Shown: positions 53,994 through 62,911, counted from the first letter of the stretch. The stretch is 64,000 bases of DNA from MED-G105 sp039025235 (GCA_039025235.1 JBCCOS010000009.1:62001-126000); one strand, 5' to 3'. A program made the numbers and translations. Notes: generated from the letters alone by a model not told the origin.

Positions 53994-54427
53994 TTTTCGC
54001 TGTCGTTACCGCCGCCGTGCTTATCTCTATGGCGCTTGTCCTCTTCCGTGCTTTTGCTGGGCCCACACTTTACGATCGCGTATTAGCGGGCAATTCGTTT
54101 GGAACAAAGACGGTTGTTTTCCTCGGCGTCATAGGATTTCTGAATGATCGCCCCGACTTCCTCGATATCGCTCTTCTTTACGCGCTTATCAATTTTGCGG
54201 CGACCATCGCTATTTTGAAATTCTTCCGTTATCGCACCTTACATGGCGGGCTCACGAATCTTGATGATCCCGTATTCGAAGCACCGGCGCCTGATACACT
54301 TCCGGATAAGACGCCAGGAATGTCCTCAAATACTGGTTCAAATACTGGTTCAAATACTGGCTCAAATTCTGGCTCAAATTCTGGCCTCGAAACCGTCACA
54401 GGGGCATCACCCAAGGAGTTGATGTGA
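53990..54427 (+). CDS. mrpF: Mrp-type antiporter subunit F
   Basis: 145 residues with the three-helix MrpF core (about 1-85), including RAFAGPTLYDRVLAGNSFGTK and RPDFLDIALLYALINF. The C-terminal 60 residues are an added polar tail holding a run of SNTG/SNSG units encoded by a 12-base tandem repeat. The core is normal in length (about 90); the tail is unusual. It overlaps mrpE and precedes mrpG. Confidence 0.92.
   Translation: MIFAVVTAAVLISMALVLFRAFAGPTLYDRVLAGNSFGTKTVVFLGVIGFLNDRPDFLDIALLYALINFAATIAILKFFRYRTLHGGLTNLDDPVFEAPAPDTLPDKTPGMSSNTGSNTGSNTGSNSGSNSGLETVTGASPKELM
54326..54385 (+). repeat. 12-base in-frame tandem repeat, 5 units
   Basis: Five units of TCAAATACTGGT type (the last two with TTC and GGC variants) encode SNTG or SNSG in the tail of MrpF. 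The repeat could vary in copy number without breaking the frame. Confidence 0.9.
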
Positions 54428-54443
54428 TGCAGGAGTGTGGGTG

Positions 54444-54809
54444 ATGGACGCGATTGGTTTCGACTGGATGACGGTGCGCAATATTCTTTCCACCATTCTT
54501 TTTATCATTGGCGGCGGCGCTATTGCCGTCGGCGCTCTCGGCATTGTTCGGTTTCCAGACTTTTACACGCGTCTGCATGCTGCCGGTGTCACCGATACGG
54601 CGGGTGCGGAGCTTATTCTCATTGCGATGATGCTTCAGGCACCAAGCTGGTTGATCGTTGCGAAACTTCTGTTTATCAGCTTCTTTTTGTTTCTAACGAG
54701 CCCAGTGGCGACCCATGCCGTTGCCCATGCGGCCTATGCCGATAAAGTCAAACCATTACTCGGGGCAAAACTCGAATATAATCCCGATAAACCGGAGCCA
54801 ACATCGTGA
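54444..54809 (+). CDS. mrpG: Mrp-type antiporter subunit G
   Basis: 121 residues with three helices; the family motif is ALGIVRFPDFYTRLHAAGVTDT followed by GAELILIAMML. ATG 54444 has AGGAG eight bases upstream; a GTG at 54435 overlaps that site. The stop codon overlaps the GTG start of the next gene. Confidence 0.93.
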   Translation: MDAIGFDWMTVRNILSTILFIIGGGAIAVGALGIVRFPDFYTRLHAAGVTDTAGAELILIAMMLQAPSWLIVAKLLFISFFLFLTSPVATHAVAHAAYADKVKPLLGAKLEYNPDKPEPTS

Positions 54810-55573
54810 CGGCACCGACAAACCTTATAAATCCGATTGCAAAAGAGACGATTGACGACGCAGCCTCACCCGCTGGCGATAGCATCATCGAGGCAAACGA
54901 AAGTGGCCTTGCCGCCAGCTTATCCGTGACTGGCGACATTGCCGCCTATGCGGGGCTGGCGATTGATCTTGCGCTCTTAACAATGCTGTTTGTGGTGGCG
55001 ATGAACATGTTGAAGAGTCGGCACTTGTTTGCCGTTGTCATGCTTTCCGGCATTTACAGCCTGCTCTCCGCGGCATTTTTTGTTTCACTCGACGCCGTTG
55101 ACGTCGCCTTTACGGAAGCCGCCGTTGGCGCCGGCATATCAACGGTATTAATGCTGTCAGCGATGCTCTTGACCGTTCGGCGGGAAAAGCCGGTGACACC
55201 AGGGCGCGCGCCCATTGCTCTTGTTGTTGTACTCCTCGTGGGAGCAGCACTGTTTTATGCCTCGATTGACATGCCTGCCTTTGGCGACCCATCAGCGCCA
55301 GCCAACGCTTATGTGGGGGCAAAATATGTTCAGGATACCCCGAACGATATTGCCGTACCGAATATCGTCACGGCTGTGCTCGCAAGCTATCGCGGGTTTG
55401 ACACACTCGGGGAAACGGTTGTCGTTTTTACCGCAGGGCTTGCGGTGATGCTCCTCCTCGGTGTCGGTAGTCCTAAAGGGGGGCGGGCTGTACAGGACGC
55501 CCCCATCGACGCATCGGTCAATAAGACTGACGCGGCGATAGTTAAGAAAGACAGGAGCCCAAGCGATGCGTGA
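54806..55573 (+). CDS. MrpA C-terminal/MbhD-MbhE-like subunit (DUF4040)
   Basis: 255 residues with a GTG start coupled to mrpG. After a polar N-terminal stretch of about 45 residues come helices with KSRHLFAVVMLSGIYSLLSA and DAVDVAFTEAAVGAGISTVL, the DUF4040/MbhD signature. Further helices and SYRGFDTLGETVVVFTAGLAVM, the MbhE-like end, follow. In standard Mrp systems these parts form the C-terminus of MrpA; here they are a separate protein, as in archaeal Mbh-type complexes. Confidence 0.85.
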   Translation: MTAPTNLINPIAKETIDDAASPAGDSIIEANESGLAASLSVTGDIAAYAGLAIDLALLTMLFVVAMNMLKSRHLFAVVMLSGIYSLLSAAFFVSLDAVDVAFTEAAVGAGISTVLMLSAMLLTVRREKPVTPGRAPIALVVVLLVGAALFYASIDMPAFGDPSAPANAYVGAKYVQDTPNDIAVPNIVTAVLASYRGFDTLGETVVVFTAGLAVMLLLGVGSPKGGRAVQDAPIDASVNKTDAAIVKKDRSPSDA

Positions 55574-56012
55574 CGAACATCTCATCCTCCGTGTTGTGAT
55601 GAAAGTGTTGTTTGCGCCGATTATCCTGTTCGCGCTTTATGTGCAGTTTCACGGTGATTACGGCCCCGGCGGAGGCTTCCAAGCAGGGGTGATCTTTGCC
55701 GTGGCTTTTATTCTCCATGCCCTCATTTTCGGTGTTGCAGAAACCCAGAAAGCAATGCCGCAAAAGGCTCTTTCAATCATGATGGTCATCGGCATCCTTC
55801 TTTATGCCGGCACAGGCGTGGTAACGCTCGCCCTTGGCGGAAATTTCCTGAGCTATGATGTGATCGATCCGGACTCAACACACCATGCGGGTCAGCACTA
55901 TGGCATTATCGTTGTTGAACTTGGCGTGGGGATGGCCGTTGCCACGACAATGCTAACGATCTACTACCACTTTGCCGGGCGCGTGCCGGAAATCAGCGAG
56001 GATGAATGGTAG
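55566..56012 (+). CDS. mrpB: Mrp-type antiporter subunit B
   Basis: 148 residues, four helices, with LFAPIILFALYVQFHGDYGPGGGFQAGVIFA-type start (HGDYGPGGGFQAG is the family motif), HYGIIVVELGVGMAVATTM, and a short acidic tail. It overlaps the upstream gene by eight bases. Confidence 0.93.
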   Translation: MRDEHLILRVVMKVLFAPIILFALYVQFHGDYGPGGGFQAGVIFAVAFILHALIFGVAETQKAMPQKALSIMMVIGILLYAGTGVVTLALGGNFLSYDVIDPDSTHHAGQHYGIIVVELGVGMAVATTMLTIYYHFAGRVPEISEDEW

Positions 56013-56061
56013 GCGTGGTTGCGTTCATTGATCTCAAGCAAGACAACTCTGTGTCTCTATT

Positions 56062-56168
56062 CTTGGCGCCGCGCTCTTGGAGGTGCGCGCCTCAGGATGA
56101 GGCGGGTGTCGTATCTCCCCATGGCCTCCCCCTCATGCTGAGGCGCGCCTTGAAGGCGCGTCGCCAAG
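56062..56168. repeat. Large palindromic repeat, family B copy 2
   Basis: The outer arms TTGGCGCCGCGC and GCGCGTCGCCAA pair approximately, with GCCTCAGGATGAGG and CCTCATGCTGAGGC inside. It interrupts the Mrp operon between mrpB and mrpC, where most other junctions overlap. Confidence 0.85.
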
Positions 56169-56272
56169 GGTTGAATCATCGAGAAGGATGGAGACGTCAC
56201 CAAGGGTGGAGACAGGCTGAAACCAGAGAACCCGCGCCCATATCACAACACGCCATGGAGAACGCATAACCC

Positions 56273-57109
56273 ATGGCTATTCTGCAATTCATTGTCGAAC
56301 GCTATAATTATTGGATTTTCATCATTTTGATGATGATTGGCCTTTATACCGTGATCGCGCGTGGCAATCTCGTAAAGAAAATCATTGGGCTGAATATTTT
56401 CCAGACCTCCGTCTTTATCTATTATATTTCGATTGGAAAGATCGCGGGCGGAACAGCACCGATTTATGTTCCTGGCGATATGGAACGCCGCACCGTTCAT
56501 GAAGAGGACCATCATGGCGATGGTTATAACGGAAAAGACCATGTTGCCACAGAAGAGACCATACGCGCCAAGGATCACATCAATGGTCAGTCGAATGATC
56601 TCCATCACGGTGACGCCCTCCACCAAGGCGACGCCAATGAACTTGTAACCGCAACAGGTGTTGCCGAGGGCGCATCCGGGAAAGTCGCCAATCTCAATGC
56701 GCCAGCCCTGAATAGGGATTTGCCTGCAAACATTCACGCAGGCGAGGCCAATGCCACCATTGGGGCCGCGCCAACAAGTGACAAAATCGCGAATACCGCG
56801 TCCTTCAATATAAAAGACAGCGATGCAGCAACAGGATTGGGCGGAGAGCGAGAACCAGGTTTGGGACAAGAATTGGCGGCGGCATCAGAAATTGTTGCAA
56901 ATGTCCTTTATTCCAATCCACTCCCCCATGTTCTAATCCTCACGGCCATTGTCGTTGGCGTTGCCACAACGGCCGTCGGCCTCAGCCTCGCCGTGCGCAT
57001 TCGTGAAGCCTACGGCACCATCGAGGAAGATGAGTTGGAGACCGCCGACACCATTGCTGAGTTCGGTAAACCCGATCCCGATGCGCCAGCCCGTGCAGGA
57101 GCGCGTTGA
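56273..57109 (+). CDS. mrpC: Mrp-type antiporter subunit C (NuoK-like) with a large soluble insertion
   Basis: MrpC resembles NuoK and normally has about 115-130 residues in three helices. Here it has 278. Helix 1 (about 13-28) and helix 2 (about 36-56, LVKKIIGLNIFQTSVFIYY) are normal, as are helix 3 (about 218-243, NPLPHVLILTAIVVGVATTA) and RIREAYGTIEEDEL. Between helices 2 and 3, residues about 69-207 are an extra hydrophilic segment, rich in His, Asp, Gly and Ala at first (EEDHHGDGYNGKDH, DLHHGDALHQGD), then Ala- and Asn-rich. The frame is unbroken and joins both halves of the family. The downstream gene overlaps by one base (TGATG). Confidence 0.9.
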   Translation: MAILQFIVERYNYWIFIILMMIGLYTVIARGNLVKKIIGLNIFQTSVFIYYISIGKIAGGTAPIYVPGDMERRTVHEEDHHGDGYNGKDHVATEETIRAKDHINGQSNDLHHGDALHQGDANELVTATGVAEGASGKVANLNAPALNRDLPANIHAGEANATIGAAPTSDKIANTASFNIKDSDAATGLGGEREPGLGQELAAASEIVANVLYSNPLPHVLILTAIVVGVATTAVGLSLAVRIREAYGTIEEDELETADTIAEFGKPDPDAPARAGAR

Positions 57110-58602
57110 TGGCGTTCCTGACACAGCTCCCCATTTTGCCAATCATCCTGCCCATGATCTGCGCCCCATTATGCCTCGTCATGCCAGATGGGCGCGCGCC
57201 TTATCTTTGGGCATCGCTTGTGAGCGTTGGAACTTTTGTTCTTTGCGCACTGTTATTGAGCACGGTCGCCGAAAGCGGCGCCATCTCCTACGCGCTCGGC
57301 GATTGGGCGCCGCCCCTTGGCATTGAATACCGGATTGACCTTGCCAATGCCCTTGTCCTGACGCTGGTTTCAGGCGTTGCAGCGCTCACCATTCCGTTCT
57401 CGTATGAATCAATTATCTCAGAAATCGACAAACGCCAGACCAATCTTTTTTATGGTGCAATCCTTATCTGCATGGTCGGCCTTCTCGGCGTGACCATTAC
57501 CGCGGACGCATTCAATGTGTTTGTGTTTTTAGAAATTTCTTCCTTGTCGACCTATGCCCTTGTTGCGCTGGGTGGCGGCGTTGATCGCCGGGCGCTCACC
57601 GCCGCATTCAATTACCTCGTGATGGGGACAATCGGGGCAACCTTTTTCGTGATAGGGATCGGCCTTCTCTACCAATCCACTGGCACGCTAAACATGAACG
57701 ACCTGCGTGTACAGATGGCTGGGGAAGCCAATCATATGATCGAAGCAGGGTTTGCTTTTATTCTTGTTGGACTCGGCCTCAAGGCCGCTCTGTTCCCGAT
57801 GCATTTATGGTTGCCCAACGCCTATGCCTATGCGCCATCGGCCGTGTCAGCATTTATCGCCGCGGCCTCCACAAAGGTGGCGGTCTATGTTCTCATTCGC
57901 TTCACCTATACCGTGTTCGGTGCCGACTTCGCCTTTATCAGCAATCTGTTTGATTTTGTCCTACTGCCGCTCGCACTCGCCGGGATGTTCATCGCGTCAA
58001 TTGTTGCTGTATTTCAGGAAGACGTGAAGCGGATGCTGGCTTATTCATCAGTCGGACAAATTGGCTATATGTTGCTTGGCCTTTCGATTGGAACAGAAGC
58101 GGGCGTGCAGGCGGCCTTTATTCACATTTTCAACCATGGTTTGATGAAGGCCGCGCTTTTCATGAGCGTCGCCTGCGTTATGCTTCGCCTTGGCGTCCAT
58201 TCTTGTGCGGGCTTCCATGGTCTGATCAGTCGAATGCCATTTACCGCGGCAGCTTTTATTGTCGCTGGTCTGTCACTGGTTGGCATTCCTTTAACGGCAG
58301 GTTTTGTCTCCAAATGGTATTTGCTGCAGGCCGCATTTGATGCCGGCAAGCCGGCCCTCGGCTTTTTGGTCGTGGCCTCGTCCCTCATCGCCGTTATTTA
58401 TGTGGGCCGCATTATCGAGCTGATGGTCCTGCGTCCGGTCCCGACAGAAGGGCCCCTTGCCAATCCGGTCCGCGAGGCCCCGTTGTCCATGCTGATCCCA
58501 CTATGGCTCATGACCGGTGCTAATCTTTATCTCGGCGTGCGCACGGATTGGACGGCTGGTCTTGCCGAGCGTGCTGCTGCCTCTCTCATGGGAGGCACTT
58601 GA
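57109..58602 (+). CDS. mrpD: Mrp-type antiporter subunit D, ND2/ND4-like transporter
   Basis: A 497-residue protein with about 14 helices from the proton-conducting transporter family. It has FVFLEISSLSTYALVALGG (conserved Glu), GLGLKAALFPMHLWLPNAYAYAPS (conserved Lys and the HLWLP signature), and VFQEDVKRMLAYSSVGQIGYM. AGGAG precedes ATG 57109. It is one of three such subunits in the operon. Confidence 0.92.
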   Translation: MAFLTQLPILPIILPMICAPLCLVMPDGRAPYLWASLVSVGTFVLCALLLSTVAESGAISYALGDWAPPLGIEYRIDLANALVLTLVSGVAALTIPFSYESIISEIDKRQTNLFYGAILICMVGLLGVTITADAFNVFVFLEISSLSTYALVALGGGVDRRALTAAFNYLVMGTIGATFFVIGIGLLYQSTGTLNMNDLRVQMAGEANHMIEAGFAFILVGLGLKAALFPMHLWLPNAYAYAPSAVSAFIAAASTKVAVYVLIRFTYTVFGADFAFISNLFDFVLLPLALAGMFIASIVAVFQEDVKRMLAYSSVGQIGYMLLGLSIGTEAGVQAAFIHIFNHGLMKAALFMSVACVMLRLGVHSCAGFHGLISRMPFTAAAFIVAGLSLVGIPLTAGFVSKWYLLQAAFDAGKPALGFLVVASSLIAVIYVGRIIELMVLRPVPTEGPLANPVREAPLSMLIPLWLMTGANLYLGVRTDWTAGLAERAAASLMGGT

Positions 58603-58639
58603 TGGTGGTGCATACTTCTGCTCTCGCAATTCATTCAAA

Positions 58640-58831
58640 CCCTCATCCTGAGGAGCGAAGCCTTAGCTTCGCGTCGCGAAGGATAGAGTTAAGCCCCGAC
58701 CGAGCCTTTGGCGATCCTTCGCGACGCGTTCTGAAGAACGCTCCTCAGGATGAGGGTTCGTGTATCCGTCCTCGTCCGCTCCCCCTCATCCTAAGGCTCG
58801 AAACCTTAGGGTCGCGTCGCGAAGGATCGCC
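58640..58831. repeat. Palindromic repeats, family B copy 3 (double unit)
   Basis: A full inverted pair (CCTCATCCTGAGGAGCG ... CGCTCCTCAGGATGAGG) is followed by a second half unit (CCCTCATCCTAAGGCTCG ... GTCGCGAAGGATCGCC). It lies inside the Mrp operon, in the 262-base gap between the first and second transporter subunits. Confidence 0.88.
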
Positions 58832-58864
58832 GGTCAAAAGAACGAGACACTCGGGAGGCATACA

Positions 58865-60490
58865 ATGATCTCTCCGGGGAGCGCTATCATCTTCTCCATG
58901 CTGGCCCCACTTGTTGGGTTCCTCGGCGTCTGGACTTTTCGAACCGCCCCCAATTTACGCGAGGCGGCGACACTGATCTCAGGGGCCTTTACTCTATTCA
59001 TGACACTGACGGTCTTCCTTGCCGTAGGGGAAGGGGCGCGGCCTGGCTATTTCTTCGTCAATGTCGTTTCGGGTCTCCCCCTCGCCTTCAAGGTCGAGCC
59101 CTTAGGCGCCGTCTTCGCGGTCCTTGCAAGCGGTCTTTGGATTGTGAATTCACTTTATTCGATTGGCTATATGCGCGGCCATAACGAGCCGAACCAAACA
59201 CGGTTTTATATGTGCTTTACTGTGGCTATCGCGTCGGCCATTGGCGTTGCCTATGCCGCCAACTTGTTCACGCTGTTTGTGTTCTACGAAATTCTGACGC
59301 TGTCGACTTTTCCACTTGTGACGCACAAGGGCGATGCGACAGCACGCAATGGCGGGCGCATTTATCTTGGTATACTGATGGGAACCTCCATCGGCCTGTT
59401 CTTACCGGCGATCGTGTGGACCTATGCTATTGCGGGGACCACGGACTTTACCGTGGGCGGCATTCTCGCCACCAATGTAGATGAAGCCGGGCCCGTCGCA
59501 CCGATATTATTAGGGCTCTTTGCTTTTGGCATCGGCAAGGCGGCGCTGATGCCGATCCACCCCTGGCTCCCGAACGCCATGGTGGCGCCAACGCCGGTCT
59601 CTGCGTTTCTCCATGCGGTTGCCGTTGTTAAAGCGGGTGTTTTTTCCGTCTTGAAAATCGTCATCTATATTTTCGGTATTGAATTTATGGTCGATACGGG
59701 CGCCGGTACCCTCTATCTCTGGATTGCCGGGATCTCAATCATCCTCGCCTCGCTGATCGCCATGCGACAAGATAACTTAAAAGCACGCCTCGCCTACTCG
59801 ACCATTTCACAACTTGCCTACGTAACCCTCGGCGCCATGCTGGCAACCAGCATGGGCGTCATGGGCGGCGCCTTACAGATTGTGATGCACGCGCTTGGCA
59901 AAATGACGCTCTTCATGTGCGCTGGCGCCATTTATGTGGGCGCGCACAAATCACTGGTTTCAGAAATGCGCGGGCTCGGCCGCACCATGCCGATCACCTT
60001 TACTGTTTTCTTCATTGGGGCCATGTCCATTGTTGGCTTGCCCCCGCTCGGCGGGTCATGGCCCAAATTCCTCCTGATGCTTGGTGCCGCTGATGCTGGA
60101 GAATTTGCCATCATCGCGATACTGATTTTATCATCGCTTTTGAATGTGGTATATCTGCTATCGATCCCTATTCAGGCCTTTTACCTATCACCAGAAACCC
60201 GCGAGGATGGCAAAGCCCTTGGTCTGTTACGCAAGGATGGAACGCCCCTTGTTGCGCTTATCGGCACCCCTAAGGCCACCAACCTATCCGCGGCGACACC
60301 GACAAACCAATCCCAGCAAAAAGAAGCGATGGCTATCGGCCCCAATCTCGCAATCGATTGGTCAGCCATAAAAGAAGCGCCATTCTTCTGTGTCATGCCC
60401 CCTATCCTCACCGCGATAGGTGCCATCATTCTTTTCTTCACCGCCAACGGGCTCTACGACTATCTCGCCCCCATCGCGGAGCTTGGCTAA
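58865..60490 (+). CDS. Proton-conducting transporter, second ND4/MrpD-like subunit
   Basis: 541 residues, many helices. Signatures are LFVFYEILTLSTFPLVTHKG, GIGKAALMPIHPWLPNAMVAPTPVSAFLHAV and RQDNLKARLAYSTISQLAYV. The ATG at 58865 follows GGGAGG and lies just beyond the family B repeat; an in-frame extension into the repeat is not coding. A polar segment near residues 455-500 (RKDGTPLVALIGTP and a Thr/Asn/Gln-rich stretch) is inserted before the last helix. Confidence 0.9.
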   Translation: MISPGSAIIFSMLAPLVGFLGVWTFRTAPNLREAATLISGAFTLFMTLTVFLAVGEGARPGYFFVNVVSGLPLAFKVEPLGAVFAVLASGLWIVNSLYSIGYMRGHNEPNQTRFYMCFTVAIASAIGVAYAANLFTLFVFYEILTLSTFPLVTHKGDATARNGGRIYLGILMGTSIGLFLPAIVWTYAIAGTTDFTVGGILATNVDEAGPVAPILLGLFAFGIGKAALMPIHPWLPNAMVAPTPVSAFLHAVAVVKAGVFSVLKIVIYIFGIEFMVDTGAGTLYLWIAGISIILASLIAMRQDNLKARLAYSTISQLAYVTLGAMLATSMGVMGGALQIVMHALGKMTLFMCAGAIYVGAHKSLVSEMRGLGRTMPITFTVFFIGAMSIVGLPPLGGSWPKFLLMLGAADAGEFAIIAILILSSLLNVVYLLSIPIQAFYLSPETREDGKALGLLRKDGTPLVALIGTPKATNLSAATPTNQSQQKEAMAIGPNLAIDWSAIKEAPFFCVMPPILTAIGAIILFFTANGLYDYLAPIAELG

Positions 60491-60616
60491 TGGGATTTCA
60501 TGAAACACATCGACTTCAATGGGCTTCTGCTGCCCTTACGTTCTGTCGGGCTGCCACGTCTCGTCTTTCGCAATTAATCCTGAGACCGCGATTGTCCGTA
60601 TCACTCGGTATCGTTT

Positions 60617-60859
60617 GTGAGCAATTTCGACGACATGCTCTCAATGACCGTGATGTTGACCGTGGAACCCGAGCCTATGATTTGGCTACAAATTGCAATG
60701 GCAGTCATATTTGGCCTCCATGCCTTATTTGGCATCGCCTTGACCAAGCAATGGCCGGCATTGGATTATTCCGAAATCCCGCAATGGATTACCGCAATAT
60801 TCGCCATGCTTTGGGCGGCTGTGCCAACAACACTGTTCTTAGCAGCGGCACTGGAGTAA
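60617..60859 (+). CDS. Small membrane protein in the Mrp operon
   Basis: An 80-residue frame from a GTG, or shorter from ATG 60635 or 60644. Two hydrophobic segments (about 22-42, IWLQIAMAVIFGLHALFGIAL, and 58-78) flank LTKQWPALDYSEIPQW. No family is recognised. It lies between two transporter subunits after a 126-base gap; its position suggests an accessory subunit. Confidence 0.55.
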   Translation: MSNFDDMLSMTVMLTVEPEPMIWLQIAMAVIFGLHALFGIALTKQWPALDYSEIPQWITAIFAMLWAAVPTTLFLAAALE

Positions 60860-60898
60860 CGGCGAAGCACGTCACCACAACAATATTTGCGAGGGCCC

Positions 60899-61171
60899 AT
60901 GGCGGAGGATCATAAAAAGGACCCCGGCTGGGCCGACACGCCCGGGTTTCGCCGTGGCTTTTTGATATTTTTGGGCGTCGCCGGCTTAATGGCAGTGATC
61001 GCTGGCTTTATCCCGGCATTCCAAAAGAAAGAACTGCATTTCGCCCTCGAAGCAATCCCGGTGTTTTTTGCCGTTTGGGGTTTCGGTAGCTTTATGTTTA
61101 TCGTCATGGCGGGGCGTCACTTACGCAAATTCGTCAGCCGCAAAGAGGGCTATTATGACGAACTTGAGTAA
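60899..61171 (+). CDS. Small membrane protein in the Mrp operon
   Basis: 90 residues from ATG 60899 with GAGGG just upstream. An N-terminal polar stretch (AEDHKKDPGWADTPGFRRG) precedes two helices (about 22-41 and 51-72), ending in RHLRKFVSRKEGYYDELE. No family is recognised. It overlaps the next transporter gene by 17 bases, which supports its being real and part of the complex. Confidence 0.7.
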   Translation: MAEDHKKDPGWADTPGFRRGFLIFLGVAGLMAVIAGFIPAFQKKELHFALEAIPVFFAVWGFGSFMFIVMAGRHLRKFVSRKEGYYDELE

Positions 61172-62900
61172 TCTCCTCACGGTTTTATCGACCAATCCAG
61201 CGGTGATTCTGTTTGTTGGAGCCTGCGTTGCTGCGCTCTTCCCGCACCAGTTCGGGGCGTTCCGACGACCCTTTATGCTGTTGGCCGTCGCCATGAGCGG
61301 CGCGCTACTATGGCGGCTCGGCCTCACCAGCTTTGGTGAGTTAAAGATTTTCGGCGAAGATGTCACAATGGTGCGGATCGATCCACTGGGTCGTTTATTC
61401 GCCATTGTTTTTCATATCGCTGCGGCAATTAACATCATTTATGGCTGGCACGAGCGCGACCGATCGCAGGTTTTCGCAAGTCTCTCCTATCCAGCGGCGG
61501 CGCTCGGCGGGGTGCTGTCCGGTGATTTCCTGACACTTTTTGTCTGGTGGGAAATCGCGGCCATCACGTCTGTATTCCTCGTTTGGGCGCCAGGCACCCG
61601 CGCCACCTTCCTCGCGGGCATGCGCTATCTTGTCATCCAGGTGCTGTCCGGCACGATGCTCCTTGCCGGTGTGGTGCTCGTCTTTCGCGAGACAGGATCT
61701 CTTGCCTTTAATGAAGTGGGGCTGAGGGATGAGACTGGCGCCGTCAAAGCATCGGGCCTCGTGTTATTCCTCGCATTCGGCATTAAAGCGGCCTTCCCCC
61801 TCCTCCATAATTGGGTTCAGGACGCTTACCCGAAAGCTTCATTCACTGGTTCAATTGTGCTTTCCGTGTTTACCACTAAGCTCGCGGTCGCCTCGATCGC
61901 ACGGGCATTTCCGGGTGAACCAGCGCTGATTTATATCGGCGCCGTGATGACGATCTTTCCGATCTTTTTCGCGCTGATTGAAAATGATCTGAGAAAAGTC
62001 CTGTGCTACTCCATCAATAACCAGGTCGGCTTCATGCTGGTCGGCATCGGCCTTGGCGCCATTAATGGCGCGACCGGTTACGCCTTCACCAATATCATTT
62101 TTGAGAGTCTTCTTTTCATGGCGGTTGGCGCCGCGATGTATCGCACCGGCACCGCAAACGCGACTGAGCTTGGCGGGCTATACCGATCGATGCCCGCGAC
62201 CATGGTTATGTGTATCATTGGCGCTCTATCGATTTCTGCATTCCCTGGCTTTGCCGGTTTCGTCACCAAGGGACTTATCATTGATGCAGCGGGGGCGGAA
62301 CATCTTTTCTGGATCTGGTTGATCCTGTTATTCGCTTCCGCTGGCGTGCTGGAACACGCCGGTATCAAAATTCCGTTTTTCACGTTTTTTGCCCATGATA
62401 GCGGCAAAAGACCATCAGAAGCACCGCCCCATATGCTGGTCGCTATGGGTATTTCGTCAGTTCTGTGTATTGCTATCGGCCTCTTTCCAGAAACGCTTTA
62501 TGCTTATCTCCCTGACCCCAAGGCACTCAACGATTATCATCCCTACAGCGCCTATCATATTGTCGAACAAACGCAGCTCTTGATTTGGGCGGTGATCGCT
62601 TTTGCGGTACTCAAAGTCATGAAATGGTACCCCGCTGAGATACCGTCAGATAATCTTGACACAGACTGGTTTTATCGCATTCCCGGGAGAGCCCTCGCCG
62701 GTTGGTGTGCTGATGCGACAAGTGCCGTATGGCGCCTGAGCTGGGATGCTTTTCGCACTTGGTTCATGGGCTGGATGTCACGGATTTATAGTGTTCACGG
62801 GCCAGAAGGACAGCTAGCGCGCGCATGGCCCATTGGGTTTATGGCTCTTGCCGTTGCAGTCGTTCTCGCCTTTTGCCTCGTGCTGTCACTAACTTCTTAA
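61155..62900 (+). CDS. Proton-conducting transporter, third ND5/MrpD-like subunit
   Basis: 581 residues. It has LFVWWEIAAITSVFLVWAPG (conserved Glu), FGIKAAFPLLHNWVQDAYPKAS (conserved Lys and the LHxWVxDAY form seen in some MrpA/NuoL-type proteins), and IENDLRKVLCYSINNQVGFM. A C-terminal amphipathic stretch (about 500-555, Trp-rich) precedes a last helix. ATG 61155 has AGAGGG upstream. The stop codon lies inside a CtrA-type box. Confidence 0.9.
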   Translation: MTNLSNLLTVLSTNPAVILFVGACVAALFPHQFGAFRRPFMLLAVAMSGALLWRLGLTSFGELKIFGEDVTMVRIDPLGRLFAIVFHIAAAINIIYGWHERDRSQVFASLSYPAAALGGVLSGDFLTLFVWWEIAAITSVFLVWAPGTRATFLAGMRYLVIQVLSGTMLLAGVVLVFRETGSLAFNEVGLRDETGAVKASGLVLFLAFGIKAAFPLLHNWVQDAYPKASFTGSIVLSVFTTKLAVASIARAFPGEPALIYIGAVMTIFPIFFALIENDLRKVLCYSINNQVGFMLVGIGLGAINGATGYAFTNIIFESLLFMAVGAAMYRTGTANATELGGLYRSMPATMVMCIIGALSISAFPGFAGFVTKGLIIDAAGAEHLFWIWLILLFASAGVLEHAGIKIPFFTFFAHDSGKRPSEAPPHMLVAMGISSVLCIAIGLFPETLYAYLPDPKALNDYHPYSAYHIVEQTQLLIWAVIAFAVLKVMKWYPAEIPSDNLDTDWFYRIPGRALAGWCADATSAVWRLSWDAFRTWFMGWMSRIYSVHGPEGQLARAWPIGFMALAVAVVLAFCLVLSLTS

Positions 62901-62911
62901 ACAGTTATTAA
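62897..62911. promoter_or_regulatory. CtrA-type box upstream of the DnaA-domain gene
   Basis: TTAA-ACAGTTA-TTAA is an exact match to the CtrA consensus. It overlaps the stop codon of the last Mrp gene and lies about 147 bases upstream of the DnaA-domain-IV gene. TTAAGCTTAA directly adjoins it. Confidence 0.45.
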
